From the NCBI RefSeq assembly GCF_002213425.1, contig NZ_NJGV01000005.1:265572-329571 (forward strand): DNA of 64,000 nucleotides, read 5' to 3'. The notes under the pieces are model-generated. The model was not told the DNA's origin. It saw only the letters and a list, made by a program, of their open reading frames with translations, and did not search any database. Every line of letters begins with the position of its first letter. Within the stretch, counting starts at the first letter, position 1. The stretch comes from Herbaspirillum aquaticum (lineage in GTDB: Bacteria; Pseudomonadota; Gammaproteobacteria; Burkholderiales; Burkholderiaceae_D). Positions 50,610 through 58,141 of this stretch are shown here, one piece after another. The translations under genes and the position numbers were made by a program.

Positions 50610-51605
50610 ATGAGCGACAAATTGCCTTCCCCTGAAATTACGCCCGTCATAGGCGGTACGTTGGGTGCCGGCACACTTTTACCTGCAGAGGTGGAAGCGG
50701 CCCACAGTAATTTTCTCGCTGCGGCTACGTCTGAAAATACCCGGCGCACGTACCGTTCGGCTATTCGACATTTCATGGCCTGGGGTGGCGTCCTGCCGGC
50801 TGACGAGAATGCAGTCATCCGCTACCTGCTGGCCCATGCCAGCAGCCTCAATGTGCGCACTCTGGCCTTGCGCCTGACGGCCTTGTCGCAATGGCATCTC
50901 TATCAAGGCTTTGCTGATCCTACCGGCACCCCGACGGTCCGCAAGACCCTGAAAGGTATTGGGCGCACCCACGGACGCCCTAAAAAGCAGGCCAAGGCCC
51001 TCCCGATTGAGGATCTTGAAAAGATCATCGTGAAGTTGGACTCCGCGGATACCCTTAAGGCTAAGCGGGACAGCGCGGTGCTGCAGCTGGGCTTCTTTGG
51101 CGGCTTTCGGCGAAGTGAGCTCGCAGGATTGCAAGTTTCTGATCTTGCATGGGAGCCGGATGGCTTGATCGTGACGCTGCAGCGCTCCAAGACAGACCAG
51201 CAAGGCCAGGGGATCGTCAAGGCTATTCCCTACGGTGCCGGCCCGTGTTGCCCAGCGACAGCTCTGAGAGGTTGGCTGGAGAGCTCAGGAATTGGCGACG
51301 GAGCGGTATTTCGCTCCATTAACAAATGGGCGATGCTAGGCGAGCACGCCATCCACCCTGCCAGCATCAATACGATCCTGGCTGATTGCGCAAGTATGGC
51401 GGGACTGGACTATGTGCCGGATCTTTCCAGTCACAGCCTGCGCCGTGGCATGGCGACCAGCGCTTACCGCGCCGGCGCAGACTTTCGGGACATCAAGCGC
51501 CAAGGCGGCTGGCGCCATGACGGAACGGTACAAGGCTACATCGAGGAGGCTAGCCGTTTCGAGGAAAACGCCGCCGGTCATCTGCTAAAGGGGCGTACCA
51601 GGTAA
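50610..51605 (+). CDS. tnpS: Cointegrate resolution protein S, tyrosine recombinase
   Basis: This is a 331-residue site-specific recombinase. Catalytic residues are visible: Arg167 in G-G-F-R-R-S-E, H275-x-x-R278 in S-H-S-L-R-R-G, the His in G-W-R-H-D-G (303) and the nucleophile Tyr310 in Q-G-Y-I-E. The N-terminal half has the core-binding pattern T-S-E-N-T-R-R-T-Y-R-S-A-I-R-H-F. In Tn4651-type elements TnpS resolves transposition cointegrates at rst together with TnpT. The gene starts at ATG 50610 and the nickel/cobalt efflux genes lie to its right on the other strand. After the stop, 290 bases contain only a hairpin. Confidence 0.9.
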   Translation: MSDKLPSPEITPVIGGTLGAGTLLPAEVEAAHSNFLAAATSENTRRTYRSAIRHFMAWGGVLPADENAVIRYLLAHASSLNVRTLALRLTALSQWHLYQGFADPTGTPTVRKTLKGIGRTHGRPKKQAKALPIEDLEKIIVKLDSADTLKAKRDSAVLQLGFFGGFRRSELAGLQVSDLAWEPDGLIVTLQRSKTDQQGQGIVKAIPYGAGPCCPATALRGWLESSGIGDGAVFRSINKWAMLGEHAIHPASINTILADCASMAGLDYVPDLSSHSLRRGMATSAYRAGADFRDIKRQGGWRHDGTVQGYIEEASRFEENAAGHLLKGRTR

Positions 51606-51677
51606 TACAGCCACGACACCGGACGCCACCATGGTCCAAACTAAGCGGATACCAAAACACAGCACCAAGTGGACCTC

Positions 51678-51704
51678 CCAAGTGATTTTTTGTAGATCAC
51701 TTGG
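51678..51704. terminator. Hairpin between tnpS and the MFS gene
   Basis: CCAAGTGAT pairs perfectly with ATCACTTGG across a nine-base loop containing five T bases. It lies 73 bases past the tnpS stop and 192 bases past the converging MFS gene stop (51896). There is no T-run after the stem on the plus strand, so it may be a weak or bidirectional terminator. The rest of 51606-51895 shows nothing. Confidence 0.4.
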
Positions 51705-51895
51705 TCTGAAACGGTATTTGGGTAGCTATCAAGAATGACTGCCCTGAGAGCCATGTGACCGATTTTTCTGTGCAGGCAAGTCTCGCACCAAGCTTCATAC
51801 GGATTCCGCAGGATTGGGATTGTCTATCACACAAGCTATTTTGAGAGCCCGTCAGAGGAGCGTGTCCGCGCGGTTCGCTCGCGGAAAGACGCGAT

Positions 51896-53095
51896 TCACG
51901 TTGAGCTTTCCGACGTTTTTCGTACCTTGATCCAGATTCCCAGCAAGGCTAATAAGGAAAAAGTGGCACCAGCCAAGAAGGTTGCGGATGGGCCGACATA
52001 ATCCCACAACAGGCCCGCGACCACACTCGCCAGCAACATGGCAATGCCACTCACAAGGTTGAAGAAACCGTAGGCCGTTCCACGTAGATCAGCCGGTGCG
52101 GTGACGGCAACCATCGTCGCTAGCAGCCCTTGTGTCATACCCATGTGGACACCCCACAATGCCACACCAACTCCAAGTCCGAGCCAATGGTCGCCAACCG
52201 CCAAGGTCAGATCGGACATGATCAGTGCAACCAGCCCAAACGCTAACATGGTCGAATGACTCATGCGATCAGAGAGTTTTCCAAATGGATAAGCGGATGC
52301 AGCGTACACGATATTCATGGCAACCATGACCAAGGGAATCAGCGCCATTGGAACGCCGCTTATCTGGGCTTTGAGAACAAGAAATGCCTCGCTGAATCTG
52401 GCTAGAACAAATACGGCACCGATAGTCACCACCCACCAATAGGTGGGACCAAGTCGCTTCAGGTTGTCGCGACGAATAGGATTAGTTCGTTTTTCGATAC
52501 TTCGTCCTCTCGGCTCTTTGATACCAAGGATCAGCAAGATCACCGCGAAGAAACCGGGTATTACGGCAACCCAGAATACAGCTCGAAAATCATTGTCCCA
52601 CATCAGCATCAGTCCAACTGCCAAGAGCGGACCGAGAAACGCACCGACAGTGTCAAGGGTCTGGCGCAGCCCGAATGCGGCCCCACGAATTTCAGGAGGC
52701 GTAATGTCGACGACCAGAGCATCGCGCGGGGCACCGCGAAGCCCCTTTCCAACACGATCAAGGAGGCGAGCAGTGAGCACAATCCCCGTTGTCGGCGCAA
52801 TTGCAAAAAGAGGCTTTGTTAAAGCGCCTAACGTGTAGCCAAAGAGCGCTAGACCTTTGCGCTTTCCAAAATAGTCGCTCAGTGCGCCAGAAAAAATTTT
52901 GATGATTAGAGCGGTGGATTCAGCCAAGCCCTCGATAACCCCAACAGCAAAGGCACTTGTTCCCAGTGTGCTGATCATGAATAGCGGCAACAGGCTATGG
53001 ATCATTTCGGACGAGATATCCATCAGCATGCTGACACCTCCCAAGACCCATACGCTCGCTGGAATCTTGCCAAGTGTTGAATTGCTATCGCTCAT
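51896..53095 (-). CDS. MFS transporter, probably nickel/cobalt efflux (NreB/NcrA-like)
   Basis: This is a 399-residue, 12-helix major facilitator protein. I start it at ATG 53095 (M-S-D-S-N), which AGGGA precedes; a longer frame to 53155 has no such site. The loop 2-3 motif D-Y-F-G-K-R-K and the R-L-L-D-R-V-G-K-G-L-R-G-A-P-R-D-A motif between helices 4 and 5 are readable. The second motif is typical of this efflux subgroup. It lacks the His-rich C-terminus of NreB. It is the third gene of an operon with an RcnR-type repressor and an RcnA-type exporter, the same set as ncrA/ncrB/ncrC, so nickel efflux is likely. Substrate is inferred from neighbours. Confidence 0.82.
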   Translation of the reverse strand: MSDSNSTLGKIPASVWVLGGVSMLMDISSEMIHSLLPLFMISTLGTSAFAVGVIEGLAESTALIIKIFSGALSDYFGKRKGLALFGYTLGALTKPLFAIAPTTGIVLTARLLDRVGKGLRGAPRDALVVDITPPEIRGAAFGLRQTLDTVGAFLGPLLAVGLMLMWDNDFRAVFWVAVIPGFFAVILLILGIKEPRGRSIEKRTNPIRRDNLKRLGPTYWWVVTIGAVFVLARFSEAFLVLKAQISGVPMALIPLVMVAMNIVYAASAYPFGKLSDRMSHSTMLAFGLVALIMSDLTLAVGDHWLGLGVGVALWGVHMGMTQGLLATMVAVTAPADLRGTAYGFFNLVSGIAMLLASVVAGLLWDYVGPSATFLAGATFSLLALLGIWIKVRKTSESST

Positions 53096-53186
53096 ATTGT
53101 CCCTAAAAAAAGACTTAAGCCTCCATGCCGCACCGAATATTCCTGCGGCTCTCAATCAATTCAAAGCGTGCAACGCAAGCACGACT

Positions 53187-54290
53187 TCAGGTCAGTCCGA
53201 TCCATCCGTGATACAGCACATACAGCCCAACAGCCACGATGACTGCGCTTGAGAAGTACGGAGCATTGCGGGCGAACTTTCCAAAGCCTGACCAGCGCTT
53301 CCCCACATGGCGCACACTTATTGCTGCGACCACTCCGGAAGCCACCATCGTCAACGCTAACCCAATGCTGAAGCACAGCACGAGACCGGCACCAAGCGAA
53401 ATTTTCTTGAGCTGCAGACACAGTAGGAGCACTGTGATGGCCGCAGGGCACGGAATCAAACCACCCGTCAATCCGAATATCACGATCTGGCCAGTAGTAA
53501 TGTCACGGTTCGCGAACCTGCGCTTGATGTCGTTGGCATGTGCTCGTTCGTGCGCATTCTGATAATCACCATCCGACACATCCAGACCATCCTCTTGATG
53601 GTCATGATGATGGTGGTGCTCCTCATACTGCACATCGTAAATATGGAAGTGGCCACCGTGGGACAGGAATACCTGGGCCTTGAATTCATGAGGTTCAGGA
53701 ATTTCGTCGGCAGATTCAAGAAACTCACCTTTATCAACAAATTTAAAGGTCTGCTCGACACCATCAGGGCGAATCGTTCGGATTTCGACGCCGGAGGCTG
53801 GCCAGCGATGCGACCCGGGCCGATTTGACAACCTGAAGCGGGGAGGCACGCCTTCTTCAAAAATCTCAACGCGCAGCGTCCCATGGCCGGTATTGATCAA
53901 TTTGGTTTCATCATGTTCATGATGATTCCCATGTGCCTCCTGCCGGGACTGTTGCCACGTACGGAAGGCCATCCACGCGGCCACGCTAATGATCAAGATG
54001 CCGGAGGCGACCTGGAAATACGGCTCTGATGATTCCGCGCTCCATTGGCTGCCAAAGTACATGCCGGCCAGTGCCACGAGCCACACCACTGCAGTATGTG
54101 ACAGCGTTGCGGACGCACCCAGCAGCACTGCTTGCGAAACCGTCCCGCGGATGGCCACGATGAATGCCGCCATCATGGTTTTTGAGTGTCCAGGCTCCAG
54201 TCCATGTAGAGCACCCAGCAGGATTGCGCTCGGGATGAAGAGCCAGATATTGCCAGCACCTTGCTGGAGCAGACTTGCGATGTCGACCAT
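53187..54290 (-). CDS. Nickel/cobalt efflux membrane protein (RcnA/NcrC-like)
   Basis: This is a 367-residue inner-membrane exporter of the NicO/RcnA family. The first helices contain the hallmark H-G-L-E-P-G-H-S-K-T (residues 29-38). A long hydrophilic segment (115-255) has two metal-binding-looking clusters, H-H-E-H-D (123-127) and H-H-H-H-H-D-H (225-231). The second helical half has G-L-T-G-G-L-I-P-C-P-A-A. The loop is longer than in E. coli RcnA (about 274 residues), as is usual for the NcrC branch. It starts nine bases after the repressor gene and precedes the MFS gene by 91 bases. Export of Ni2+ (and possibly Co2+) from the cytoplasm is expected. Confidence 0.9.
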   Translation of the reverse strand: MVDIASLLQQGAGNIWLFIPSAILLGALHGLEPGHSKTMMAAFIVAIRGTVSQAVLLGASATLSHTAVVWLVALAGMYFGSQWSAESSEPYFQVASGILIISVAAWMAFRTWQQSRQEAHGNHHEHDETKLINTGHGTLRVEIFEEGVPPRFRLSNRPGSHRWPASGVEIRTIRPDGVEQTFKFVDKGEFLESADEIPEPHEFKAQVFLSHGGHFHIYDVQYEEHHHHHDHQEDGLDVSDGDYQNAHERAHANDIKRRFANRDITTGQIVIFGLTGGLIPCPAAITVLLLCLQLKKISLGAGLVLCFSIGLALTMVASGVVAAISVRHVGKRWSGFGKFARNAPYFSSAVIVAVGLYVLYHGWIGLT

Positions 54291-54299
54291 GATCTTGCC

Positions 54300-54569
54300 T
54301 TAGAGGTACTTGGTGATTTCCTTGAATTCGCGCACAGCGTTGGCGGAATCCTTGCCGTCGCCCTGCATCGCATGGTCCAAGCAGTGGTCGATGTGATCGT
54401 GAATCAATACGCGCTTGGCGTTGGCGATAGCGCTCTCGACTGCCTGAAGCTGCTGCGCGACATCAAGACAACCTCGGTTGGTTTCCATCATGTCAATGAT
54501 GCTCCGTAGATGGCCTTCGGCGCGCTTTAAGCGCTTGATGATGTCGGGGTGAGAGCTATGTGTGCTCAT
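54300..54569 (-). CDS. RcnR/FrmR/CsoR-family metal-responsive repressor (NcrB-like)
   Basis: This 89-residue all-helical repressor belongs to the DUF156 family. Family residues are visible: R-L-K-R-A-E-G-H-L-R-S-I, the cysteine in R-G-C-L-D-V-A-Q-Q-L-Q-A-V (about 34), and H-D-H-I-D-H-C-L at residues 57-64. The N-terminal His residues (M-S-T-H-S-S-H) are where RcnR binds Ni or Co with its amino terminus. It is the first gene of the nickel/cobalt efflux operon. A 38-base perfect palindrome ends two bases before its ATG, covering the likely ribosome-binding site and promoter, so it presumably represses its own operon until metal binds. FrmR-type formaldehyde sensing is the alternative, but the neighbours point to metal. 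Confidence 0.88.
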   Translation of the reverse strand: MSTHSSHPDIIKRLKRAEGHLRSIIDMMETNRGCLDVAQQLQAVESAIANAKRVLIHDHIDHCLDHAMQGDGKDSANAVREFKEITKYL

Positions 54570-54570
54570 A

Positions 54571-54608
54571 ATGGTAATATCCTATCCAGGGGGATAGGAT
54601 ATTACCAT
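54571..54608. promoter_or_regulatory. Palindromic operator of the nickel/cobalt efflux operon
   Basis: Two 17-base arms, ATGGTAATATCCTATCC and its exact reverse complement, flank a four-base AGGG spacer. The centre, TATCC-AGGGGG-GATA, has the G-tract with flanking A/T inverted repeat known for RcnR/CsoR-family operators. It ends two bases upstream of the repressor ATG, so binding would block both transcription and, as an mRNA hairpin, perhaps translation. Confidence 0.85.
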
Positions 54609-54727
54609 GCGTATGACCGCTGAGCCCTCGTACTTAGATAACCTTGATACACAATGCGGTTATGGCATTTCGTAGCAGTGTTGCCCCTGTACCGGCCATT
54701 CAAATTTCAAATGGCCGGTTTGCTACT

Positions 54728-54910
54728 TTAAGCGTGCGTATCGATCATCGTGCCCAGGGTTCCCGACATCGGCTTGGCCTTTTCGACTTCACCCGGGCGG
54801 CTATTGTCATGATCCCCGTCACTATCGACTTTGCTGGCGTTCTGGCGCGGATTGGCCGCCACAACATTGTTGTAAAAGCTGTTGGAGAGACTGCTGATCG
54901 CTGAAGTCAT
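54728..54910 (-). CDS. Small protein with a calcium-loop-like D-x-D-x-D segment
   Basis: This 60-residue protein starts at ATG 54910, with AAAGGAG seven bases upstream, which is one of the best ribosome-binding sites in the window. It has Ser/Asn-rich residues, then D-S-D-G-D-H-D-N-S-R, then a C-terminal G-T-L-G-T-M-I-D-T-H-A. Small proteins with this D-x-D-x-D plus G-x-x-G-x-x-I-D-T-x-A layout are, from memory, common in Burkholderiales, without known function. It has no signal peptide. It is divergent from the PAP2 phosphatase operon across a region with response-regulator-like repeats, so both may be under the same two-component system. Confidence 0.68.
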   Translation of the reverse strand: MTSAISSLSNSFYNNVVAANPRQNASKVDSDGDHDNSRPGEVEKAKPMSGTLGTMIDTHA

Positions 54911-54978
54911 GGATGGCTCCTTTAGTTGATGGATGTTGCCAGATAATAATTCTGGCAGCATGAGCCTATTGACCAAGA

Positions 54979-54994
54979 CTTAGCCAGACCTTAG
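54979..54994. promoter_or_regulatory. Direct repeat resembling a QseB/PmrA response-regulator box
   Basis: CTTAG at 54979-54983 recurs at 54990-54994, a period of 11 bases (CTTAG-N6-CTTAG), the spacing used by OmpR-family dimers; QseB and PmrA boxes have this form. It lies between the divergent 60-residue gene and the operon that ends in a QseBC/PmrAB-like pair. Other partial copies occur nearby (CTTAA at 55040, CTAAG at 55063). Confidence 0.5.
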
Positions 54995-55192
54995 GCCGCC
55001 TCGATATCTGCTATCTAGCTTCGGCGGCAATGTTTTACTGCTTAATGTGGACTCAGTCTCGGCTAAGTTTTCCGGGATACATTTCCACATCTCTCAATCT
55101 TCATGCTCATTTTACAAAGAACGATGCGCCGTGATTGATGCAAGCCATCATCAGGTTGACCATCCGCCATCGTTCACTGCCAGACCTCCATC

Positions 55193-55795
55193 ATGGAAAA
55201 CATCAATAAAATTCTCTTCTTGTGGTTGAACGCCGCTGCCCATCCCCCTCAGTTTGCCGTTGACCTGGCCACGGTCATTGCAACACTCCAGATCTGGATC
55301 ATTCCGCTTACGATTGCCCTGATTTGGCTGCGCGGTGATGCGTGTCAGCGCAGAGCCATGCTTGCCGCGACCGCAGCCGGTCTGATTTCATTGATGACAA
55401 ATCAATTGATAGGCATGATCTGGTGGCATCCTCGGCCGTTCATGATCGGATTGGGACACACACTAATCCCACACGCCGCCGACTCTTCTTTTCCCAGCGA
55501 TCATCTGTCTCTGTGGTGGGCGGTAGCCTTCACTTTCCTACTCAACCCTTCGCTGAGATTCTCCGGGATTGTTCTCGGCTTGCTGGGCATACCGCTGGCA
55601 TGGGCACGTATCTATCTCGGCGTGCACTTCCCGTTCGACATGGCAGGTGCCGCCATCGTGGCGATGCTTAGTACCACCCTCATTCACCATCTTCCTCATG
55701 GGTTTCTTGGTTCCATCTACAACGTCGCGATCCGTATTCATTGCCGCGTCTTCTCTAGACTCATCGTGAAAGGGTGGATTCGTGGCACCACCTAA
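55193..55795 (+). CDS. PAP2-family undecaprenyl-diphosphatase (BcrC/YbjG-like)
   Basis: This is a 200-residue integral membrane phosphatase with five or six helices. The three PAP2 motifs are present: H-P-R-P at 79-82, S-F-P-S-D-H at 99-104, and R139-x5-H145-x3-D149 in A-R-I-Y-L-G-V-H-F-P-F-D. Size and motif spacing match BcrC/YbjG, which dephosphorylate undecaprenyl pyrophosphate in the periplasm and can raise bacitracin resistance; lipid A phosphatases of similar design are an alternative. It is the first of six rightward genes with short gaps that end in a two-component system and cytochrome b561, so it belongs to an envelope-stress operon. No strong Shine-Dalgarno precedes ATG 55193. Confidence 0.88.
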   Translation: MENINKILFLWLNAAAHPPQFAVDLATVIATLQIWIIPLTIALIWLRGDACQRRAMLAATAAGLISLMTNQLIGMIWWHPRPFMIGLGHTLIPHAADSSFPSDHLSLWWAVAFTFLLNPSLRFSGIVLGLLGIPLAWARIYLGVHFPFDMAGAAIVAMLSTTLIHHLPHGFLGSIYNVAIRIHCRVFSRLIVKGWIRGTT

Positions 55796-55855
55796 GTGAG
55801 AGCTAAGTCCAAGCACTCAGACTACTCAACATCCGATTTTCATGAGGAGAGCAAC

Positions 55856-56626
55856 ATGGACAGTCAACAAGTCAAGCTCCACGAGTACTGGATGAACAAG
55901 GTTCCCGAAATCGGCTTGTCGTTCTGGATCATCAAGATCATGTCCACTACGGTAGGCGAAACCGGGGCAGATTTTCTGGCATTCAATGTTGGATGGGGCC
56001 AGGCAATCACCAGTGCGATCATGGCAACCTTCCTTGCAACCGTTCTTTTTGCACAGTTGAAGACTCGCCGTCATATCCCTTGGCTCTATTGGATGAGCGT
56101 GATACTGGTCAGCATCGTCGGCACCCAGATTACCGATCTCATGACCGATAGCCTGGGTATTAGCTTGTATGTCAGCACCGGTATCTTCTCGCTGTTGCTC
56201 GCCCTGATCTTCTTAGTGTGGTATCGCGTCGAGCACAGCCTTTCCATTCACCATATCGTGTCGCGACGCAGAGAGCTTTTCTATTGGGCCGCCATCCTGT
56301 GTACATTCGCTCTGGGCACCGCCGCCGGTGACCTGGCAACGGAAGCATTGGGCCTGGGATTTGCCTGGGGTGCGGTGACCTTCGGCACGCTGATCGCAAT
56401 CACTTACCTCGCCTGGCGTCGGGGTGGCAATGCGGTTTCCAGCTTCTGGATTGGCTACATCTTGACAAGACCTTTCGGCGCTGCGCTGGGCGATCTGCTG
56501 ACTCAAAACAAGGCAGACGGCGGCTTGGGAATGGGAACGATGTGGACCAGTGCCTTGTTCTTCGCGGTCATCATCATGTTGGTAGCCGCCGCCCAGGTCG
56601 GTACAAGCAGGCAGAGATCAGCCTGA
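55856..56626 (+). CDS. Multi-pass membrane protein with four internal repeats (COG4705-like), copy 1
   Basis: This is a 256-residue inner-membrane protein started at ATG 55856, with GAGGAGAG upstream. It has about eight helices and four repeats, each with a G-x-x-x-D signature: V-G-E-T-G-A-D-F, V-G-T-Q-I-T-D-L, L-G-T-A-A-G-D-L and F-G-A-A-L-G-D-L. This matches what I remember of the uncharacterised COG4705 family. The regular Gly/Asp helix-packing pattern suggests a pseudo-symmetric transporter or scaffold, but no substrate is evident. A paralogue follows 69 bases later, which suggests a tandem duplication. Both sit between a PAP2 phosphatase and a QseBC/PmrAB-like pair, so an envelope or metal-stress role is likely. 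Confidence 0.78.
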   Translation: MDSQQVKLHEYWMNKVPEIGLSFWIIKIMSTTVGETGADFLAFNVGWGQAITSAIMATFLATVLFAQLKTRRHIPWLYWMSVILVSIVGTQITDLMTDSLGISLYVSTGIFSLLLALIFLVWYRVEHSLSIHHIVSRRRELFYWAAILCTFALGTAAGDLATEALGLGFAWGAVTFGTLIAITYLAWRRGGNAVSSFWIGYILTRPFGAALGDLLTQNKADGGLGMGTMWTSALFFAVIIMLVAAAQVGTSRQRSA

Positions 56627-56695
56627 GCGGCTGTGGGCGATCAAACTTTGGCTCTCCGAACCGCTGCATCTGAAATCAATTTCGAAAGAAGGTCG

Positions 56696-57454
56696 ATGAA
56701 AACATATTCTGAAAATGTATTGGCAAAAGTGCCGGAAGTGACACTTGGATTCTGGCTCATCAAGATCGCCGCCACCACGCTTGGCGAAACTGGAGGTGAT
56801 GCGGCCTCCATGTCGATGAACCTCGGCTATCTGACCAGTACGGGCATCTTCGCTGCGCTCTTCGTGATTGCCGTGGCGCACCAAATCAAGTCCAAAGCTT
56901 TCCATCCCTTGATCTATTGGACCACGATTATCGCCACCACCACTGTCGGTACAACGCTGGCTGATTTCGCTGATCGTTCCCTGGGGATCGGTTACGCCGG
57001 TGGCACTACCTTGTTATCTGCGCTTTTACTTGCGTCACTATTACTTTGGAAGCGCACGCTCGGCTCTGTTTCAGTGAACACAGTAAGCAGCCCGCGAGCA
57101 GAAATGTTCTACTGGATCACGATCATGTTTTCGCAGACATTGGGTACGGCACTCGGGGACTGGACAGCGGATAGTGCGGGAATGGGGTATACAGGCGCGG
57201 CTGCGATTTTCGGTGGACTGCTCGCTTTGTTGGTGTTGGCCTACTACGGAACAAAAATCTCTCGCACCCTGTTATTCTGGGCGGCATTCATCCTGACGCG
57301 ACCATTGGGCGCCGTGGTGGGCGACTTTCTCGATAAACCTTTGAGTGCGGGAGGCCTGGCTCTGAGCCGCTACGGTGCATCCATCGCGTTGCTAGCGTTC
57401 ATGCTGTGCGCCATGCTGCTGTTCCGGCAGAGAGCGGCAACGGCATCACATTGA
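56696..57454 (+). CDS. Multi-pass membrane protein with four internal repeats (COG4705-like), copy 2
   Basis: This 252-residue paralogue of the preceding gene has a matching opening (K-V-P-E-V-T-L-G-F-W-L-I-K-I versus K-V-P-E-I-G-L-S-F-W-I-I-K-I) and the same four repeat signatures: L-G-E-T-G-G-D, V-G-T-T-L-A-D-F, L-G-T-A-L-G-D-W and L-G-A-V-V-G-D-F. ATG 56696 has AAAGAAGG upstream. It ends 21 bases before the response regulator gene, so it is certainly co-transcribed with it. The two copies have diverged in loops but keep helix lengths, which suggests a heteromeric complex or subtle functional split and not a recent duplication. Function is unknown. Confidence 0.78.
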   Translation: MKTYSENVLAKVPEVTLGFWLIKIAATTLGETGGDAASMSMNLGYLTSTGIFAALFVIAVAHQIKSKAFHPLIYWTTIIATTTVGTTLADFADRSLGIGYAGGTTLLSALLLASLLLWKRTLGSVSVNTVSSPRAEMFYWITIMFSQTLGTALGDWTADSAGMGYTGAAAIFGGLLALLVLAYYGTKISRTLLFWAAFILTRPLGAVVGDFLDKPLSAGGLALSRYGASIALLAFMLCAMLLFRQRAATASH

Positions 57455-57475
57455 CACCATTTCAATGGAGGCGAC

Positions 57476-58141
57476 ATGCGAGTACTGCTGGTCGAAGATG
57501 ACGCGATGATTGGTGAGGCGATTCAGGCCGCCTTGAAGGATGCATCGTACGCGGTAGACTGGATCAAGGACGGACAAATCGCCATCACGACCATCACCAG
57601 CCAACACTACGATATCGCTCTTCTGGATTTGGGCTTACCTGGCAAGGACGGGTTAGATGTTTTGAGGAGCATACGCGCAAAAGACATACCAATTCCTTTG
57701 CTCATCATCACGGCGCGTGATGGCCTTGATGATCGCTTGCAAGGCCTGGATGGCGGCGCAGATGACTACGTCCTCAAGCCGTTTCAGATGGCCGAGCTGC
57801 TGGCCCGCATGCGCGCGGTCTTGCGGCGCAAGGGTGGAATCGCTTCTCCTTTACTCACCAATGGACTTCTATCGCTCGACCCGGCTAGCAAGGAGGCAAG
57901 TCTGCGAGATGGAGGCTCTATACAGTTGTCCAACCGTGAGTTCGCTCTGCTCCAGGCATTATTGATGCGTCCGGGAGCAATTCTGTCGCGCAGCGAATTG
58001 GAAGACAGAATTTATGGGTGGAACGAGGAAGTCGAAAGCAATGCGGTCGAGTATTTAATCCATTCCTTGCGCAGGAAGCTTGGCAGCGACATCATCAAAA
58101 ACGTCAGGGGGGTAGGATGGATGGTCTCAAAAGCCGGCTGA
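57476..58141 (+). CDS. OmpR-family response regulator (QseB/PmrA-like)
   Basis: This is a 221-residue two-domain regulator. The receiver has the acidic pair E7-D8-D9, the phosphorylation Asp51 in L-L-D-L-G-L-P-G-K-D-G, and Lys in V-L-K-P-F near residue 102. The winged-helix output domain has L-S-N-R-E-F-A-L-L-Q and ends V-E-Y-L-I-H-S-L-R-R-K-L-G...V-R-G-V-G-W. The E-L-E-D-R-I-Y-G-W-N-E-E-V-E-S-N segment is typical of the QseB/PmrA/BasR branch. ATG 57476 has GGAGGCG upstream. The kinase gene overlaps its last 25 bases. It probably binds CTTAG-type repeats at 54979 upstream of its own operon (inference). Confidence 0.92.
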   Translation: MRVLLVEDDAMIGEAIQAALKDASYAVDWIKDGQIAITTITSQHYDIALLDLGLPGKDGLDVLRSIRAKDIPIPLLIITARDGLDDRLQGLDGGADDYVLKPFQMAELLARMRAVLRRKGGIASPLLTNGLLSLDPASKEASLRDGGSIQLSNREFALLQALLMRPGAILSRSELEDRIYGWNEEVESNAVEYLIHSLRRKLGSDIIKNVRGVGWMVSKAG

